Shown piece after piece: positions 15,195 to 16,942 of a stretch of 16,942 nucleotides of DNA (position 1 is the stretch's first letter; each line of letters starts with the position of its first letter). This DNA is from Deltaproteobacteria bacterium (GTDB lineage Bacteria > Desulfobacterota > Desulfobulbia > Desulfobulbales > Desulfobulbaceae), in the NCBI GenBank assembly GCA_024277485.1, contig JAJRVA010000039.1:1-16942 (forward strand), written 5' to 3'. The notes beneath the pieces are model-generated. The model saw only the letters and a list, made by a program, of their open reading frames with translations. It did no database searches and was not told the DNA's origin. A program made the position numbers and the translations under genes.

Positions 15195-16118
15195 ATGGAG
15201 CTGCAGCCGACCAGCCTGAACACCTGTGTGCGGGACGCTGTTGAGCTCATTGAAAAAACCTTTGACAGGATGATCAGCCTCAATGTTGACCTGAAGCCGG
15301 ATCTTCCTCCGGTCACGGCCGATCCGGCTCAGCTGGAGCAGGTCATTATCAACCTGTGCGTCAATGGTCGCGATGCCATGCCTGACGGAGGCGCCATCTC
15401 TCTCAGCACGGACTCCTTTGAGGCGGACCCGGTGTTCTGCGCCACCCATCGTGACGCCCGGCCGGGCCGATACCTCGTGCTGACCGTCAGCGATACGGGC
15501 ACGGGCATTGATGAAAAAATCCTGCCCCGGATCTTTGACCCCTTCTTTACCACCAAGGAGGTCGGCAAGGGCACCGGTTTGGACCTGGCAATGGTGTACG
15601 GCATCGTCAAAAATCACGAGGGATTCTGCACCATTGATTCAGCGCCGGACCAGGGAACTACCATCAAGGTGTACATCCCGGTCATCGAGGAACTCAGCGT
15701 TGAACCAGAACCGGTTCTGCCGACAGGCAGCCCTGCCGGCAAGACCATCTTAATCGTCGACGACGAACCCATGATCATTGTTATGCTCAAGGAACACCTG
15801 GAAGAGCTGGGCTGCACAATACTGTCTGCTGAAAACGGCAGGCAGGCCGTTGACATACTCAGGGAAAAGCAGGATGAAATCGACCTGATTATTCTCGATA
15901 TCAACATGCCTGTGATGGACGGTACGGAGGCGTACCGGGAATTCCTCAAGATAAAACCGGATGTCCGGGTGCTGGTCGCATCCGGTTATATTCTGGACGA
16001 AGATACCAGGGAAATACTCGGTCTGGGCGCCCAGGGTTTCCTCCAGAAACCATTCAGGCTGGACAAGGTGGAAGGAAAAATCATGGAGATCCTGCAGGGC
16101 CGGGAGGCCTCCGGCTGA
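15195..16118 (+). CDS. Sensor kinase C-terminal piece: HATPase and receiver domains
   Basis: This 307-residue frame counts from the ATG at 15195. The same frame is open from 15168, where LLTFARQKP resumes the usual end of the DHp domain. No ribosome site precedes the ATG, so it may not be translated alone. The HATPase domain spans about 10-165: N box [15 protein letters not shown]1 box SDTGTGI (99-105), F box FDPFFTTK (114-121) and G2 box GTGLDL (126-131). The usual GTGLGL glycine is D130, and NHGG reads NHEG. The receiver domain (about 183-300) looks intact: acidic pocket D189/D190, phosphoacceptor D235 in LDINMP, and K285 in LQKPF. It ends two bases from the argD stop. No DNA-binding regulator is nearby. 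Confidence 0.75.
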   Translation: MELQPTSLNTCVRDAVELIEKTFDRMISLNVDLKPDLPPVTADPAQLEQVIINLCVNGRDAMPDGGAISLSTDSFEADPVFCATHRDARPGRYLVLTVSDTGTGIDEKILPRIFDPFFTTKEVGKGTGLDLAMVYGIVKNHEGFCTIDSAPDQGTTIKVYIPVIEELSVEPEPVLPTGSPAGKTILIVDDEPMIIVMLKEHLEELGCTILSAENGRQAVDILREKQDEIDLIILDINMPVMDGTEAYREFLKIKPDVRVLVASGYILDEDTREILGLGAQGFLQKPFRLDKVEGKIMEILQGREASG

Positions 16119-16120
16119 AC

Positions 16121-16942
16121 TCAGCTGTCGCCCCCGGGAACCTCTTTCAGAACCCTGGTCAACCTGGTCACCATCTCGTCGATCTCGGCGTGACTGACAA
16201 CCAGGGGTTGAATAAAGCGCAGCACCCTGTTGCCGGCAAAGTTTATCAATATTCCCTGCTCAAAGAGTCGTTCAACAATTGCCGGCCCCTGGCTGATTCC
16301 CTGTTCGGTGAGCACCAGGCCAAGCAGCAGCCCCCTGCCCCTCGCCCCGGTTGCAAGGGCCGGAAAATTACCGGCAACCTCTTCCAGCCGTGCGGCAAGG
16401 TAGCGTCCATTCGCCTGAACAGTATCAAGAAAATCATCTGCCAGCATCAGCTTCAAGGTGGCAACAGCTGCCGCCGCTGCAACCGGATTGCCGCCGAAGG
16501 TCGAGGCATGCGTGCCCACGGTGAACGAGGCCGCAATTTCCTCTGTCGTCAACATGGCTCCGATGGGCAGGCCGTTGCCCAGGGCCTTGGCAACGGTCAT
16601 GATGTCCGGCGTTACCCCAAGCTGTTCATAGGCAAAGAGGGTGCCGGTGCGTCCCATCCCCGTCTGCACCTCATCAAAGATGAGCAGCAGCCCGTTTCTG
16701 TCACACAGGTCCCTGATAGCCCGCAGGTATGGTCTGTCAAGGGGGCGCACCCCGGACTCACCCTGCAGGGGTTCACATAAAACAGCGCAGGTGTGTTCAT
16801 TGATAAGCCTTTCCAGCCGGGCTGGATCGCCGAACTCGGCATGCACAAACCCCTGGGGCAGGGGTTCAAAACCCTCGTGAAACCTGGGCTGGCCTGTTGC
16901 GGCCACGGTGGCAAGGGTGCGGCCGTGGAACGAACCGGTCAG
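16121..16942 (-). CDS. argD: Acetylornithine aminotransferase, C-terminal part
   Basis: The frame runs out of the right edge, so about 273 residues of a normal protein near 400 are visible and the true start is outside. An apparent GTG start at 16906 is internal. Class III PLP aminotransferase motifs are clear: SFHGRTLATVAATGQ at the edge, LLIFDEVQTGMGRTGTLFAYE, and the PLP lysine in MTVAKALGNGLPIGAM. HASTFGGNPVAAAAA and the C-terminal RVLRFIQPLVVSHAEID follow. It would convert N-acetylglutamate semialdehyde to N-acetylornithine, and may also serve succinyl-diaminopimelate aminotransfer as ArgD does in E. coli. The stop lies two bases from the stop of the convergent kinase gene. Confidence 0.95.
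   Translation of the reverse strand: MTGSFHGRTLATVAATGQPRFHEGFEPLPQGFVHAEFGDPARLERLINEHTCAVLCEPLQGESGVRPLDRPYLRAIRDLCDRNGLLLIFDEVQTGMGRTGTLFAYEQLGVTPDIMTVAKALGNGLPIGAMLTTEEIAASFTVGTHASTFGGNPVAAAAAVATLKLMLADDFLDTVQANGRYLAARLEEVAGNFPALATGARGRGLLLGLVLTEQGISQGPAIVERLFEQGILINFAGNRVLRFIQPLVVSHAEIDEMVTRLTRVLKEVPGGDS

Larger units (their letters stand above)
14265..16118 (+). pseudogene. Hybrid histidine kinase interrupted by an in-frame TAG
   Basis: Both pieces lie in the same reading frame and together make one recognisable hybrid kinase of about 617 codons: membrane sensor, HAMP, HisKA, HATPase, receiver. TAG at 15165-15167 splits it. Compared with remembered relatives, about 25-30 codons of the second DHp helix are also absent at that point. 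TAG is used as an ordinary stop by at least four other genes here (binding-protein fragment, permease, transaldolase, dapA), so recoding is unlikely. The parts are described separately. Confidence 0.7.

Noticed and set aside
14820..15617. Minus-strand open frame of 265 codons across the kinase break
   Set aside because: It is antisense to recognisable HAMP, HisKA and HATPase sequence and has no known motifs; a shadow of GC-rich coding DNA.

Overview
The window is a gene-dense bacterial chromosomal segment of moderately high GC. It most resembles a Gram-negative member of the Desulfobacterota (deltaproteobacterial, perhaps Desulfobulbales-like). That assignment is inferred from protein style, from the linked arginine and lysine biosynthesis genes, from a lipoprotein gene lying between argH and lysA, and from a sensor kinase with a periplasmic CxxCH haem-type motif. 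No rRNA, tRNA, CRISPR array or insertion sequence was seen.

Layout. Positions 1-1314 (+) hold the 3' end of a polar amino acid binding protein gene and its ABC permease. Positions 1343-3527 (-) hold a coupled run: a small YHS/TRASH-type membrane protein, transaldolase, a lytic transglycosylase and pgsA. A good sigma70-like promoter lies at 3643-3670. Positions 3675-12981 (-) are a long co-directional array: argF, argG, argH, an LptM-like/fibronectin-III lipoprotein, lysA, dapF, dapA, dapB and folK. Junctions are mostly short or overlapping (ATGA, TAATG, TGA-C-ATG). A terminator-like hairpin follows dapB. At the right edge is the 3' part of argD (-).

Between argD and argF, on the opposite strand (13244-16118), is an accessory-looking sensory module. 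It consists of a strong extended -10 promoter, an exported PhnD-family binding protein without transporter partners, and a hybrid histidine kinase with a periplasmic CxxCH motif. The kinase frame is interrupted by an in-frame TAG exactly where the second helix of the dimerisation domain should be, and about 25-30 codons appear to be missing there. Its ATP-binding domain carries substitutions in conserved glycines. The simplest reading is a decaying one-step sensory system inserted into an arg operon; its stop codon lies two bases from that of argD.

How the genes work together. ArgD, ArgF, ArgG and ArgH carry the ornithine-to-arginine end of arginine synthesis. DapA, DapB, DapF and LysA carry the meso-diaminopimelate/lysine pathway, feeding both peptidoglycan and protein; the middle aminotransfer steps are not in this window. 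FolK serves folate synthesis. PgsA, the transglycosylase and possibly the lipoprotein serve the envelope.
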